Made by a program: the position numbers and the translations under genes. A stretch of DNA of 30,855 bases from a virus, in IMG/VR virus record IMGVR_UViG_3300042861_001289, positions 1-30,855 of that record, one strand, 5' to 3'. Below are positions 7,032-19,100 of this stretch, one piece after another (within the stretch, counting starts at the first letter, position 1; every line of letters starts with the position of its first letter). The notes beneath the pieces were generated by a model. The model made no database searches. It saw only the letters and a list, made by a program, of their open reading frames with translations, and had not been told where the DNA came from.

Positions 7032-10000
7032 TATTTTCCTTCTGTCCAATCAGTATTTAAGTTTACAGTAAACTCATCTAATTCTGCATCTAGAATATTT
7101 GGAAGCTCTGTAAAATCAAGCCCTACATTTTTGCCACTTTGTGTTCTATTAAGTGCTTTATCAATATCATATATAGTAGAGAATGGAGGTATTACCTTAG
7201 CTATTTCATTTGAAGATTTGTAATCTCCGTATTTATTTTTTTCTCCTGTACCTACTGAATAGAAAAATTCTACAAGTGCTTTAGATAATTTAAATACTTT
7301 GTAACCCGCAACACTTTGATATTGAAAGTTTTCCATCATATCAAAAGGATTGCCTCCTTCAGATAAATCTTTTAATATTTTTTTATAAGATACAGCTAAC
7401 CATTTGTCTTCATCATCATCGTCAAAAGCAAGTGATCCTAAAAGATAGCCTAAAGCACTCATAGCTATAGTAAAATAAGCAGATACTAAATCTTCTTTTT
7501 GTCTAGAACTTAATTTATCCCATTTATAATTACCTGCACCAAATCTAGTTAATAAAAGTAATTGGTTAAATAATAATCTATATTTACCTTCAATTACTTG
7601 AGGTTTCCAAGAGTATATAGATTCACCGTCTTTATCTAATTTAGGCTTACCTGTTACAGGATCTATTAATTCTACAAAGTTACCATAAGCTTCTGATGAT
7701 TGTGCAGATTGCCCCAAGTTCATCATTTGTTGAGGAACAAATCGTTTAAACTGCATTGCAAGCCTGCCCCAAGCATATAGCTCTATTGCAGCGCGCTCGT
7801 CTTGACGATAGTTACCATGTATAGCAGAACTAGCTTTTTTAAATTTATTTAGTTCTTCATAAGTAATTCCTCGTATTTCTGAGCCATCGGTACGCTTGCC
7901 CCTTAATCCTCCTACCCATTCTAATTTACCGTCTTTAACTTCATAGCTGTCTAATAAACTTTTACCTGTTTTTTTATTTTTGTTATGTAACAATAATGCA
8001 GTAAAAATGGTACCCGTGCCCCAATCTTCAAAAACTGAATGAAAAAAGTATAAATGATCAGTAGTAAGCATTTTATTTTTCTTAGACTTAATAGCTGCTG
8101 CTTGTACTTTGTAATCATAAGCATCTGGTAAATAATTATACTCCTTTAATAAAAGGAGCAGTTTATTATCATTTCTTTCACCTGTTAAAGCAGATTTCAT
8201 AATGTCTGCTCTAGTTTCTGCCCAAAGCGCATCAGCTTTTAGCATGTCCCCTTCAGTAAAATCTAAATCATCTTCAGGTATACCAATTCTTTTACTTATA
8301 CTTTTTATAGTAGCATTTTTATGATTGGTCATTATAGTGTAAACACCATTTCTTAACCCGGCAAATGGTTTTAACCACATAGTACCGGCCGTAACAAAAT
8401 TCTTTAAACTATCTAATAGATTATCTAGGTCTATTTCTTGTTTACTTCCTTTTTTAGTAATGTTAAATCCTTTTTTAGAAAATTTAGTTTTCTTTTTTAC
8501 ATCCATTATCTCTATAAGAATACGATCATTTAAGAAATCAGCTGTATTTTCATATCCTTTTTCTCTTAAAGATATAGATAATCCATTTCCTATAGCTTGC
8601 ATTTTATCAAGATGCTTTTTCTTTAATAAATTTTGAGTCATTTGTTTAAACCCAATTTCCGCATTAAATGTATGCATTTGACTACCTATAATAGCATCAG
8701 AACCCATATGTTTAAAAGGAATAACCTCATGTGCATTTTCAGCATAGAATTCACTTTTAATAAATTTATTTTTAAATTGTAAATAGTTCCAGTCCTTCAT
8801 TAATGTAGTTAAAGGAAGATTTTCTTTATTAAAATACTCTTCTCTAGATAAATATACTCTAGCCATAAAATCTTTAGGTAATGTAGCAGGTTGTTTATTA
8901 AACTGCGCGTTAGTCATAGGATTACCAAAAACATCTTTAGACACTACTTCATTAGCAACTTCAAAATAAAGTTTTTCTAAAGTAGTAGAATAAAACTCAA
9001 GGTATTCTTTTTGAATAGCAGTTAATTTAGCGTATTTAGCGTCTCCTTCAGTAACTCTATAGTACCCTTTATTAACCCCTTTATCTTTTTCTACCCACAT
9101 AAAATCAAATAATCCTGTATTTTCTTTATTGTGGTAACTTAAAAATAGGTTTCCTTTTTTTGCCCCGTGTTCTTTTAAAAGCTTTTCTATAATAACATCA
9201 TGCTTTTTTTCAATTGCTTTATATTCATCATTATATTCTGCTTTAGCTTTATCTAATAATCTTTTAAATGTAACAACTAAACTATTAGATACACTAGATA
9301 GATTACCAAAATGACGTTTAAACCAACTTACATCTGTAGTATCACCTACTAATGAGCCAGTTATAGTATTTTCTAATTCGGTTCTTTTATTAACTAATTG
9401 AGTAAGTTTATACCTTAAAGCACTTTTACGATCTTCTCTTACTTCAGTATTCATTTGATTGTTTACGCTTTTTATTTGCTTATCAATATCAGCTATACTT
9501 TCTTCTTTTTCCTGAAACGATTTATTATAATCCTCGGAAATTCTTATATCGTAATTACGCGCATCAAATAGGCCTTTAGAATTAAATTCCTCATATAATT
9601 TAGGATCGTTTTTCTTAAAATGGTCTTTTAGTAAATTTAAATAGCTTTCTAAGTTAATATCATAAGTACTTAATAATGTATTTTTATTTAAATGCTCTAT
9701 AGATAACTGTCTAAATGTAGCTGTAGGGTTTTTATACTTTATCATTAAAGCACGTAATGCTACTTCTAATTTAGCTCTATCTAATTTACTATCATGAATG
9801 TCTTCAAGCTGAGTACCAAACTCACCTAACATTACACTAGTAAACTGATCACTTAATAGTCTACCAGTTTTCCAATCTTTAATAGATATAGTACCGTCAC
9901 TGTGAAAAATTGCACCATCTATAGTTGTACCAACACCTAAACTTTCTAATATATAAGGTAATTCTGATAGCACCTTATCTCTTTCTTCGGGAGAAAATCT

Positions 10001-13000
10001 ACTATCAGCAATATTAATATTAGCCATTGCTAAAATCTGTTTAATGTTTTTACCAATCCAATCTAGATTATCAATATCGATAGGATTTTGAGTATCAGAC
10101 CCTTGACAAATAATTTCTATTTTTGCATCTAATCCTTTAGTATCTTCGCCCATTAAATTCTTAATAGCTCTTTCAATAAGTAAATGCGCTAATGTACCAT
10201 AAGCTTTAGATGTCTCAAACTCTATTGCTATTTTTTTAGTTAATTCTTCCATAGACATAAAAATACCGTCTGGTAATTTTATCTTAGGAACACCATCAAC
10301 TATGGTGCTTTCTTGTAAGTTAAATTGTTTTTGAGCTACAGTTTTAGCCCAATCTACCATGTTTTTATTTCCTATAGTACTAATTTTAGATCTAATCCAT
10401 TCAGTTAAACGCTCATATTTTACATTGCCTTTATCTTGATATGTCTCATCTAATAATTTGTAACCACCAACTAAAACCTGATCTTTTATATCATCCATTA
10501 GATTAAAAGTAGGAGCCGCTAAATATTCTACAGGTAAATCTAACCCAGTAGTATTTAATAAATTAGCTAATTGACCTAAGTCCATAGTACTAGGAAGAGA
10601 TTCTACTTCAAGAGTATTTCCTCCAAGCCATTTATTAAAAAAGCTAAGAACATCTCTAAATAATTTACCTAGTTGTGTTTTTATGCCGGGTATAGTATTA
10701 GGTTCTTCAGTTAGATAATTATTATGTAATAACTCAGCTAACTTTTGAGTAACCATTTCTTTTTTCTTATCTAGCACTGTAAAAGAACTGTATCTTTCTA
10801 CTATAGTTTTAAGTAATTCTTTATCATTTTTAGCATCTTCATATAAATTATCAAATAATTCTCTATTATTAGTATAAGTATATTGAATAAAAGGATGTAA
10901 AAATTCTTCTATTAAAGTCTCGTCTGTTATTCTATCATCTATTATATGAACAGTATCGTTTAAAATAAACGTAGGTGATTTTCTAGCTATATCCCCTACT
11001 AACGCAATAGCTTCAGTAGAAGAGATAAATTTAAGTTTAGTTTTAGGAAATAATTTTTGTAGTTTATTTAAAACATCTTGGTTAATAAGTGTTCCGCTTC
11101 TAACTTCTTCTAATTTAATATCAAGTCTGGCCCCAGCTACTATGCTTGCTTTTACATATTTATAAGTAGAGTTTATAGCTTTTACTATTTTACTAAGAGT
11201 GGCTTCACTTTGACCGTAAAAAGGAGGAAATCTTTTTTCAATATCCGCCAATTCCTTATCATAAGAATTAAATACTTTGTCTTGTATATTGAACATTCTA
11301 CCTGCTAATAAAGTACTAGCTTGTTCTACTGAAGGTATAATTGGCTCAGTAGGTTTTTTAGAAAATTCTTTAAATCCTTCTATATCTTGTTTAGAACCTA
11401 AGAATAAATCAGAAAGATATTTATCTGTATTTATTACTTTATTTGCAGGTAATTTAGATATAGCCTCATTAATTTGAGATTTCCATTCTTTAGCATCATA
11501 CTTAGCACCTCTTTCTTGTATTCTTCTTTCAAACTCTTTATCTGTAAGATTTATAACTTTATCAAAAGACTTAGTATTATTTCTTAATAAATTAGTATTA
11601 GATGTAAACAATGTTTTGTTTTCAGAAATAGCTCTTTGTTTTGCAACATTAAACATTTCTTGCATCATTTGGTTATACTCATTATTCCAACTTTGAGTAC
11701 CACCATCTTTAACTTGATAAGTTGTTACATTATATTTATCAGCTATTTCTTTTACTTTATTATTTATTTCTGTAGCATAATCATCATCTAAAGAAATAAA
11801 TTTATTTTCTCCTTGATTTTTTAAAAAGCTTTTACCTATAGTAGGATGTCCAAATACTATTTTATCTGTTGGTAATATTACTTGACTTTGTGTACTATCT
11901 AAGTATTGAGAGTATAGTTGTAAAGCTTGTTGTTTTTGTTGTTCAAGTAAATCTATTCTATTTTGATAAGCTGTTTTTTGTGTTTGATCAGCTATTGCAG
12001 AATAATCATTATTATTAATAAAACTTGTAAGATTTGAAACAAACTCATTATATAAACTATCATTTTTAGTTAATCCTATAAATTCAGATATTAAATCAAT
12101 AATAGATTGAAAAATAGATTTATTGTTTTTATAGTCTATGTTTTTAAGTTGTTCTCTAAAATTAGCATCATTCATAAAAGTTGCTAAAAATTCAGATAAT
12201 ACAGTGTCTCCTTTAAAACTTGAACTATTAAAATAATAATAATCTTTATCCCCTTTTTCTCTTTCTTTTAAAGTATCTTCTCTAAATTTTATTATACCAT
12301 CTAATTTATTTAATACATCCTCTTTAGACAAACCATCATATTCTTTAAAATTAAGACGTACTTCTTTTATTATAGAAACAACTCCTACTTTGTTAAAGCT
12401 TAATTCAATTTTTATAGCATCTTCAGGCAAAGCTTGGAAATATTCTTTTAATCTTTTATATTTTTCAAGCTCTTTTGATAAAATTTGTATAAGGGGTTTA
12501 TCAATTTTCTTATTTTCTTCTAAGTGTTTATCAAAAACATCGTATAAACTTTTAACTTTATTATAAAAGTCTTGATTAAATAAATCAGAATCTTTTACAA
12601 TAAATTGAGTAGTAAGATTATGAATCAACTCATGTAAAAAAACATCGTCATAAGTATTATTTTTAAACATGTCTAATTCTAAAACAATTTTATTAGGAGA
12701 TAAATTACTAAATATTGACCAATGAAAAGCTCCTGTATCTCCTACACCATTAGGTCTTGCATACAAATTAGGATTATTTAATAGTTTTTCTAAACCTTTA
12801 TTTGATTTAGAAAGTTTAATTATTAAATCTGCAAATTGCTTAGTTGTTCCTGTATTTCTATTAGAAACAGTTTGTAAATGTGATATTAAAGTTTTACCAT
12901 CTTTAATATTTGGTAAAGCCTCTTTATATTTTTTAATAAATTCATTTACTTTCCTAGTGTCTGCTATTTCATTTATTTGTTTATCAAACCCTAAAGCTTC

Positions 13001-13186
13001 ATACACTTGATTAGCTAACTCAGGGTTAGAATCAAATAGTTCTTTTACTCCTGGTTTAACAGGCATAGGAGCCTCATTAAGTAGTTCTTTATTTGCTTGA
13101 TACCAAGCAGAATAAGCACCAGTTTCTCCAAATTGAGAAACTAATGCTTTATATTCTTTAGATGATTTATTAGGGCAAAAGCTCAT
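7031..13186 (-). CDS. Giant multidomain virion-type protein: zincin, P-loop, PD-(D/E)XK nuclease (2051 aa)
   Basis: 2051 aa. Domains in order: an N-terminal motif CPNKSSKEYKALVSQFGE..AY..W..N, which I recall from the starts of other large phage proteins. Next a zincin with HELIH (185-189) and probable third ligand E332. Then a P-loop kinase-like domain (GHPTIGKS, 446-453; LDDDY). Then a second zincin-like domain with a degenerate EEFLH (760-764). Then a RecB-type nuclease (H1001, D1090, D1104-x-K1106). The long C-terminal part is mostly helical, with a hydrophobic stretch (FTIAMSALGYLLGSLAF) followed by DDDDED. It starts 2 bases after the 4361-aa gene ends, so they are co-expressed. By comparison with crAss-like phage cargo proteins it is probably packaged and ejected (inference). 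The nuclease could act on host or incoming DNA together with the helicase of the neighbouring giant. Confidence 0.85.
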   Translation of the reverse strand: MSFCPNKSSKEYKALVSQFGETGAYSAWYQANKELLNEAPMPVKPGVKELFDSNPELANQVYEALGFDKQINEIADTRKVNEFIKKYKEALPNIKDGKTLISHLQTVSNRNTGTTKQFADLIIKLSKSNKGLEKLLNNPNLYARPNGVGDTGAFHWSIFSNLSPNKIVLELDMFKNNTYDDVFLHELIHNLTTQFIVKDSDLFNQDFYNKVKSLYDVFDKHLEENKKIDKPLIQILSKELEKYKRLKEYFQALPEDAIKIELSFNKVGVVSIIKEVRLNFKEYDGLSKEDVLNKLDGIIKFREDTLKEREKGDKDYYYFNSSSFKGDTVLSEFLATFMNDANFREQLKNIDYKNNKSIFQSIIDLISEFIGLTKNDSLYNEFVSNLTSFINNNDYSAIADQTQKTAYQNRIDLLEQQKQQALQLYSQYLDSTQSQVILPTDKIVFGHPTIGKSFLKNQGENKFISLDDDYATEINNKVKEIADKYNVTTYQVKDGGTQSWNNEYNQMMQEMFNVAKQRAISENKTLFTSNTNLLRNNTKSFDKVINLTDKEFERRIQERGAKYDAKEWKSQINEAISKLPANKVINTDKYLSDLFLGSKQDIEGFKEFSKKPTEPIIPSVEQASTLLAGRMFNIQDKVFNSYDKELADIEKRFPPFYGQSEATLSKIVKAINSTYKYVKASIVAGARLDIKLEEVRSGTLINQDVLNKLQKLFPKTKLKFISSTEAIALVGDIARKSPTFILNDTVHIIDDRITDETLIEEFLHPFIQYTYTNNRELFDNLYEDAKNDKELLKTIVERYSSFTVLDKKKEMVTQKLAELLHNNYLTEEPNTIPGIKTQLGKLFRDVLSFFNKWLGGNTLEVESLPSTMDLGQLANLLNTTGLDLPVEYLAAPTFNLMDDIKDQVLVGGYKLLDETYQDKGNVKYERLTEWIRSKISTIGNKNMVDWAKTVAQKQFNLQESTIVDGVPKIKLPDGIFMSMEELTKKIAIEFETSKAYGTLAHLLIERAIKNLMGEDTKGLDAKIEIICQGSDTQNPIDIDNLDWIGKNIKQILAMANINIADSRFSPEERDKVLSELPYILESLGVGTTIDGAIFHSDGTISIKDWKTGRLLSDQFTSVMLGEFGTQLEDIHDSKLDRAKLEVALRALMIKYKNPTATFRQLSIEHLNKNTLLSTYDINLESYLNLLKDHFKKNDPKLYEEFNSKGLFDARNYDIRISEDYNKSFQEKEESIADIDKQIKSVNNQMNTEVREDRKSALRYKLTQLVNKRTELENTITGSLVGDTTDVSWFKRHFGNLSSVSNSLVVTFKRLLDKAKAEYNDEYKAIEKKHDVIIEKLLKEHGAKKGNLFLSYHNKENTGLFDFMWVEKDKGVNKGYYRVTEGDAKYAKLTAIQKEYLEFYSTTLEKLYFEVANEVVSKDVFGNPMTNAQFNKQPATLPKDFMARVYLSREEYFNKENLPLTTLMKDWNYLQFKNKFIKSEFYAENAHEVIPFKHMGSDAIIGSQMHTFNAEIGFKQMTQNLLKKKHLDKMQAIGNGLSISLREKGYENTADFLNDRILIEIMDVKKKTKFSKKGFNITKKGSKQEIDLDNLLDSLKNFVTAGTMWLKPFAGLRNGVYTIMTNHKNATIKSISKRIGIPEDDLDFTEGDMLKADALWAETRADIMKSALTGERNDNKLLLLLKEYNYLPDAYDYKVQAAAIKSKKNKMLTTDHLYFFHSVFEDWGTGTIFTALLLHNKNKKTGKSLLDSYEVKDGKLEWVGGLRGKRTDGSEIRGITYEELNKFKKASSAIHGNYRQDERAAIELYAWGRLAMQFKRFVPQQMMNLGQSAQSSEAYGNFVELIDPVTGKPKLDKDGESIYSWKPQVIEGKYRLLFNQLLLLTRFGAGNYKWDKLSSRQKEDLVSAYFTIAMSALGYLLGSLAFDDDDEDKWLAVSYKKILKDLSEGGNPFDMMENFQYQSVAGYKVFKLSKALVEFFYSVGTGEKNKYGDYKSSNEIAKVIPPFSTIYDIDKALNRTQSGKNVGLDFTELPNILDAELDEFTVNLNTDWTEGK
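9677..10309 (-). other. Domain: RecB-like PD-(D/E)XK nuclease of the 2051-aa protein
   Basis: AYGTLAHLLIERAI gives H1001. GTTIDGAIF gives D1090. SIKDWKTGR gives D1104-x-K1106. This is the order and spacing of RecB/Cas4-type nucleases. No four-cysteine iron-sulfur cluster is visible, so Cas4 is less likely. Confidence 0.75.
10547..10984 (-). other. Domain: degenerate zincin-like region of the 2051-aa protein
   Basis: The sequence LIEEFLHPF places E760 where the first His of HExxH is expected (EEFLH, 760-764). It is followed by KEMVTQKLAELL and a tail RDVLSFFNKWLGG. The order matches the two intact zincins of this operon, so it is probably an inactive or altered copy. Confidence 0.5.
11387..11884 (-). 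other. Domain: P-loop kinase-like region of the 2051-aa protein
   Basis: KIVFGHPTIGKSFL is a strand plus Walker A loop (446-453). FISLDDDY follows about 15 residues later. LFTSNTNLL and the arginine-rich FERRIQERG resemble the later strand and lid of small nucleotide kinases. The substrate is unknown. It could be nucleotide or protein phosphorylation. Confidence 0.55.
12047..12739 (-). other. Domain: zincin metalloprotease 1 of the 2051-aa protein
   Basis: HELIH at residues 185-189 is preceded by an edge strand (NKIVLELDMF) and followed about 140 residues later by LSEFLATFM with E332, a plausible third zinc ligand as in gluzincins. A tail SIIDLISEFIGL ends the module. Boundaries are estimates. 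It probably acts in maturation of virion polyproteins (inference). Confidence 0.7.
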
Positions 13187-13187
13187 A

Positions 13188-16100
13188 TTAACATTTGTTT
13201 TTTATTTTATGCATTGCTTCTTCATGGATTACACCTGATTTTATCAAATTTTGATAGGCTTCAGAGTTCATAATTTCAGCATCACTCATTATACTATTTA
13301 CAAAAGTACTACTTTCTACTGTATATTCATATAGTCCTTTTGTATTAGGAGTTTCACTAGCTGTTCCTATAGTTACTTCTACTAATTTTAATCTAGTATC
13401 ATCTGAGTAGTTAACAAGCCTTACTTTCTGGCCTGGTACAAATACTTTTCTACTTTGAAAATTATTTGCTTGAATATCAGATGTTTTTACAACAGGAGTA
13501 TCTAAACTAAATGCTTTTTGTATACTGTATGTACCTCTTAATAAATTAGAATCATATTGATATGAAGGGAAAGTTTTAATTTTACCTACTAAAGCATAAG
13601 TTAATTGTTCGTCTAAAGGATTAGATAACAATACATAAAGTTTAGAGTTACCTTTAAATCCAGTTTTTACAAACAATGCCCCTAGTTTATTAGGTTCATT
13701 TTTTAAAGTAAGAACACCATTTTCTTCAGTTTTTTCTGCATCTTTTTTAACATATTGTACAGTAGTTTCTCCAGTATTTAATGCATATTGCACTTTAAAG
13801 TTAGCGGCTATATTATCTAATAGCTCTTTAAATTTAGTAGGGTTACCTGTTAATTCTTCAAAATAAGTATTAAACTCTTTCATCATAGGTCTGTAAATTT
13901 CTGATGGTAAAAGTAAAGAAAAATTAGTTATACCAAAAGACATACCTTGATTAACTATAGCATATTTTACAAAATCATATTGTAATTTAGTAAAGCCTTC
14001 AGTACCTTTTAAAGCCTCAAATTGCATTTGGAAATTTAATAAATCTGCTTGATTTGCATTTCTAGCAGCAGTAAATACTAATTTACGGTATTTATTAAAT
14101 GACACATTTTTTAAAAACACATTGCCAGGGTTAGCTTTTTTAAGGGCTTTTACTTCTTGTTCAAATCTAACATTAAATGCATCTACACCATATCTTTTTT
14201 TACCTTCTGAATCAGTATGCTCTTCTTCAGCTAAAGTACTATTGTCTATAACATATCCTTCAGGAGTAGTAAAAGATAATCCGGTCATTAAGTAATGAAT
14301 AACAGCTTCTCTAATGTTATAAGTAGTATTATTAATACCTTTACCTTTAAGAAAATCTGTTGCTACTTTAGCAGTTTCATCTTCTCCTATAACTTCAGTT
14401 TCCATTAATCTTTTTGAAAATTCTTGTAAAACTTTATTATTAACAAATAATAGGTTTTCCATATTACTTTTTAAAGTTTGTAATAATTTAAACGCTTTGT
14501 TTATATGCGGAAGATGAGTAACGTCTACATTTGTAAATACAAAATCATTAGATTTTAAAGCATCAAAATCTTCTAAATTATCTTGCATTGCAGGAAAATC
14601 TACAGGAAAACTTTTAAGCACTTTATATGCGCTACTTCCTTGAGAAATACTTTCTCCAATAGAATTAGCTTTATTCATATAATATTTAATTATAGCAGCT
14701 TGAGTTACAAGTTCATTTATATCCATTTCACTTATTTCTTTATTGTGTAAAGAAGTAATATCTGGAGATTCATTTTCTTCTACCAAATCTTCAAATTGCT
14801 CTACAGTTAAACTTTTAAGATTTTCTAACCTTTGGTATATAGCTTTTCTAGCATTTGCTTTACCGTTTTTATAGACATTTTCTGAACTAATAATCTTAAC
14901 AACCGGTTGTTGCATTAAAAGAACAATGTCTTTTAAAGGAACTCCCATAGAAACTAAAGCTACAGTTGCACCTCCAGTACTATTACTAACTCCTATTATA
15001 GGAAGAATCTGCTCTTTTACACTATCAATAGCCGCATTTATTAAAGAATCTATTGTTTCTGTAATACTAGGTTTAGAAAGAACAGGATTACCGTCTTTAT
15101 TATAAGCTACTGTAATTTCTTTTGTGTTTTCAAAATAATTTAAACCGTCATAAGTATTGCCGCCTATTTTAATATGGTAACTATCTTTAAGCTTAGGGTA
15201 TTTAACTTCTTGTTTATTATACTCTTCTGCTAATTTATTTATTTTTTCAAGTTGTTTTGTTATAAGAGCAATTGCTTTTTCTGCAGTGTATTCTTTTTTA
15301 TTTAACATTACAATATCTGTAGGATTTTTAAGAGAAAAAACTTCAAGTGCGCTTTTAAGATCATCTATAGTTTTAATATAAGGGTTAACTGTAGATTGGA
15401 AGTAATAAGCTACAGCTTTAGCCATACTTGCAAAAATACCTGTTAAACTAGTACTACTAAAGTTATCTTTATGCATAAGCATTTGATCTTCAATATTATA
15501 CAAATCTCTATTAGGGAAGATTACTTTATTTCTATTTTCAATCCAATTTTCTACAGCTTCTTCATATTGATCTCTAGTTGTAAAATCAGCATAATTAGGT
15601 TTCTTTTCATCAAAACCATTAAGCCTAGCTACTGTATCAAATGCAGATTCTTCACCAATACCCATTCCTTTAAATCTCTCCATAGTAATAGGAGACATCA
15701 TTAGTTCTTCATTTACTTTATCAGTAGTAATTTTTAAGAAACTTTCTACTACTACATTTTTATAATGAGATACTTTTAAATCAGATAATAAATCAAGGTG
15801 TTTACGTAAAGCAGTTACTCTTTCTTTATCTCCTTGTTTTTTAGCTAATTGTATAGCAACGCGGCTAGCTTCAAAATCTTCTTGTACTGCATTAAGAAAC
15901 TCTTCACTTGTAGGAGTAATAGTACCACCTTTATATAATTCTTTGCCTCCTATAGTTAAAATAGATTTATTAGAAGAAAATTCTTCTCTTCTCATTACGT
16001 ATAACTTATCTACGTCATAATCGGAACCGTGGAAATATACAATTTCTTTAGGTGCAATAATTGCGTTTTTATTACCAGGATAAAATCCTACTACTTTTAA

Positions 16101-19100
16101 AGGTACAGCAGAGTGAAGTTCAGTTGAAGGTATACGGAAACCTACCATTGTATCAAACATAATAGTATCTCCTTCTTTAAACTTACCTTTCCACATATCA
16201 GGTAAAACTACTTCAGAATAACCATCTTTATCTCTCCATAAAAGATCGCGTTTAATTAAATTACCATCTTTGTCTGTAAATTCAGCAGTACCATAAGCAG
16301 ATTGTAATACTAAACCTGCCCCAGGAATTCTTATACCTACAGTAGCTTTAGTAAAAAGAGAAGCTATATCAATAACTATTTTTTTAACTAAAAAAGGAGT
16401 ATTTATACCTAATTGAGGATCATTAATAAACTGTTGTTGTCTATCACTTACTCCTTGAGATTTCTTTTCAGCTGCAGCAGCTCTTAACTTTTCACGTTGT
16501 TCTTTTTGTGTTTGTTTACGAGACTCTTCTTCAATTCTATCTTTTATACCTAATTTTTGTAATAGCTTTCTACCTCCAAGATTCATTAACTCAGTTTGAG
16601 CATTAAATAATCTTGCAGCTTCTACAGTGTTATTACCACTAAAATCAACAAAATAATTTAACTGATTAGGTAAGGCTACTTCTTTACCTTCTACAGATTT
16701 CTCAGGATTTTCTTGTATTCTATAGTTACTATTTTGTAACGTCAAAACAGAATCTTCATCTATTGTATAAGTATTACCTATTAAGCTACCTATACTGCCA
16801 TCAGCATTAGGCTTCATAATATTAGAAGGTTTTCCAACTTTAACAGCAGATTCAAATACCATTTCATCAATGTTGTTTTCTTCTAAAGCTTGTCTAACTT
16901 GTTTAAGTTTAGGAAACATGTCACATAACTCATCAGTTAATTCTATAGAAGAATACTTTACAGCTCTAGGTATACCTTTTTCATCTATTTCAAAATGTAC
17001 TGGTTTAAGTATTGATCCTAATTTAAATGCATTACCAAATCCTCTACGAACTTCAGCAGCACGTTTAGGAGTCATATAACCCTGAGCATCTGTTAAATCA
17101 AATTTACTACCCCATATTTTTTGGAATTTTACAAAGTCTTCTCCTAAAACTGATTTTATATCTTTAACTACTAAAGACCTGTATGTTTCAGGTAACGCAA
17201 AACTAGAAACTAATCCACTGTAACCAGTAGCAAAAGCAATAGACATACGCTTAATAACATCAAATGATCCTTTATAAAATGCTTGGTCTCCGGCAACTAA
17301 ATGATTTAATTGATGAGAGTTAACATAAAAGTTAGCAAAATATAAAGCAGCTAAATCTTCTTCACTTTCTGCATATGTTGAAACAGCAGTTTTTAGCTTT
17401 GCTAAATCTACATTGTTTTTTAAATCAAATACAGTAGTAAGGCTAGAACCTTTTGCTTTCATAGCTTCAACTATTTGTTTAGCATATTCTAAATCTGTTT
17501 GATTTTCTTTTCTAGGAGAAAGCGCGTCAAAAATATTTAAGTTATTATCTACTTTTACTTTTGTAAAAGCTCTATTGTTTTGCTGATCAAGAATAGATAA
17601 AATGCTTTTTTCTACATCATTCCATTTTAAAAAGTTTATTTCTGCAGCAACAATATTAGGTTTATTAGAAATAGTAAGAAACTGTTGAACGTATCTACCT
17701 TTTCCTATTTCATCAATAGTGCTAGCTAAAAAGAAATATTTAAAATTCCTTGCAAACCAATCTTTTTCTGTTTCACTACTATATCTTACATTGTAATCAT
17801 TATATGAAGATCTTACAGCATCAAAGTTTACATATTTATGTATTGTATTTATTCCGTTTACAAAAGTATTTCTAAGATAATTAGGAGAATTTAAAAATTT
17901 AGGTTTTTTATGTCTATCAGTAAAATATTGTAAAATATTAATAGCTGAAGAAGAAGAAGAAAATAAATAAGCAATTTTTTTATCTGACCTTCTATAACTC
18001 GCAGGCCTAGCTCTATCTTCTAAGTTAATTAGATTTTTAGATATACTATTTACCCAACCAGTTGTATTTTCAGTAAATATAACTTCTAAATCCTCATTAG
18101 GTTTACCGTCTTTAGTAAATTGGTTTTCTTTATAAGTTTTAATTATATTTTCTACAGCCGATATAAAAGAACCATAATCAAATTTAGATGCTTCAATTTG
18201 TATATCTTCATTAAAAAGCTTTGTGTATATTTCTTTAACTGTTTGAATAGAAACAGGACTGAATTTTTTCTGTCTTTCTTTCTTTAAAATAGCTAATTTA
18301 CCTCCAATCCATTTCATTGCAGGCATGCCTTCTATTTCTCCTTTAATTCTAGTAAAGAAAATATCTCTAATATTATTATTATATGTAGCTAACTGATCTT
18401 CTACAACAGCATTTTTAAATGTATGTGTTTGATTTGCAGCTGCTCCAGAATATTCTCCATAATATACATCTTGTTTATATAATGAAGCTACTTGAGCATA
18501 AAGTTCAGTAAATGTATTTTGAGCATCATTTACAATATATATTGCAGAAATCTCATTTAAATTTAAACCTGTTTTTTCTGATATGTTTTTAAAATATTTA
18601 CTAGTAGATTGTTTACCTCTATGTAAATATTTACCGTCAAGTCCTTTAAAAGTATTTTCATTAATAAATGAATAGCCTGCAGGAATTCTGGTTCTATTCA
18701 TTACCCCAGTATTGTAAGCATTTTCAATTAATTTATTAAGAGAAGTTTGAATAGCTTCAAAATCTTCACTTTTATAAGTAGAGTTTTTAAATCTTTCTTC
18801 TATTTCTGCTAATAGTTTTTGTTTTGTCTCAGTATCTATATTAGATAAAGTTTCTAAACAAGCTAAATAAGCAAACCTAGGGTTAATTTGTACAAGGCCT
18901 CCATTTTTTTTACCAATTATTGTAGATAAAAACTGTTTTACTTTGGCCGAAAGTTTAGCTTCATGATTAGTCTGTTCTGCATCTTTAGAAGAATCGCTCC
19001 AATCTCCTGCTAATATTTCTTGAGAGTCTTCATTTACATTATCTTCTGAGAATGTAACTTCTTCAAACATATCCGCAATAAGCTTAGAGTATATATCTTT

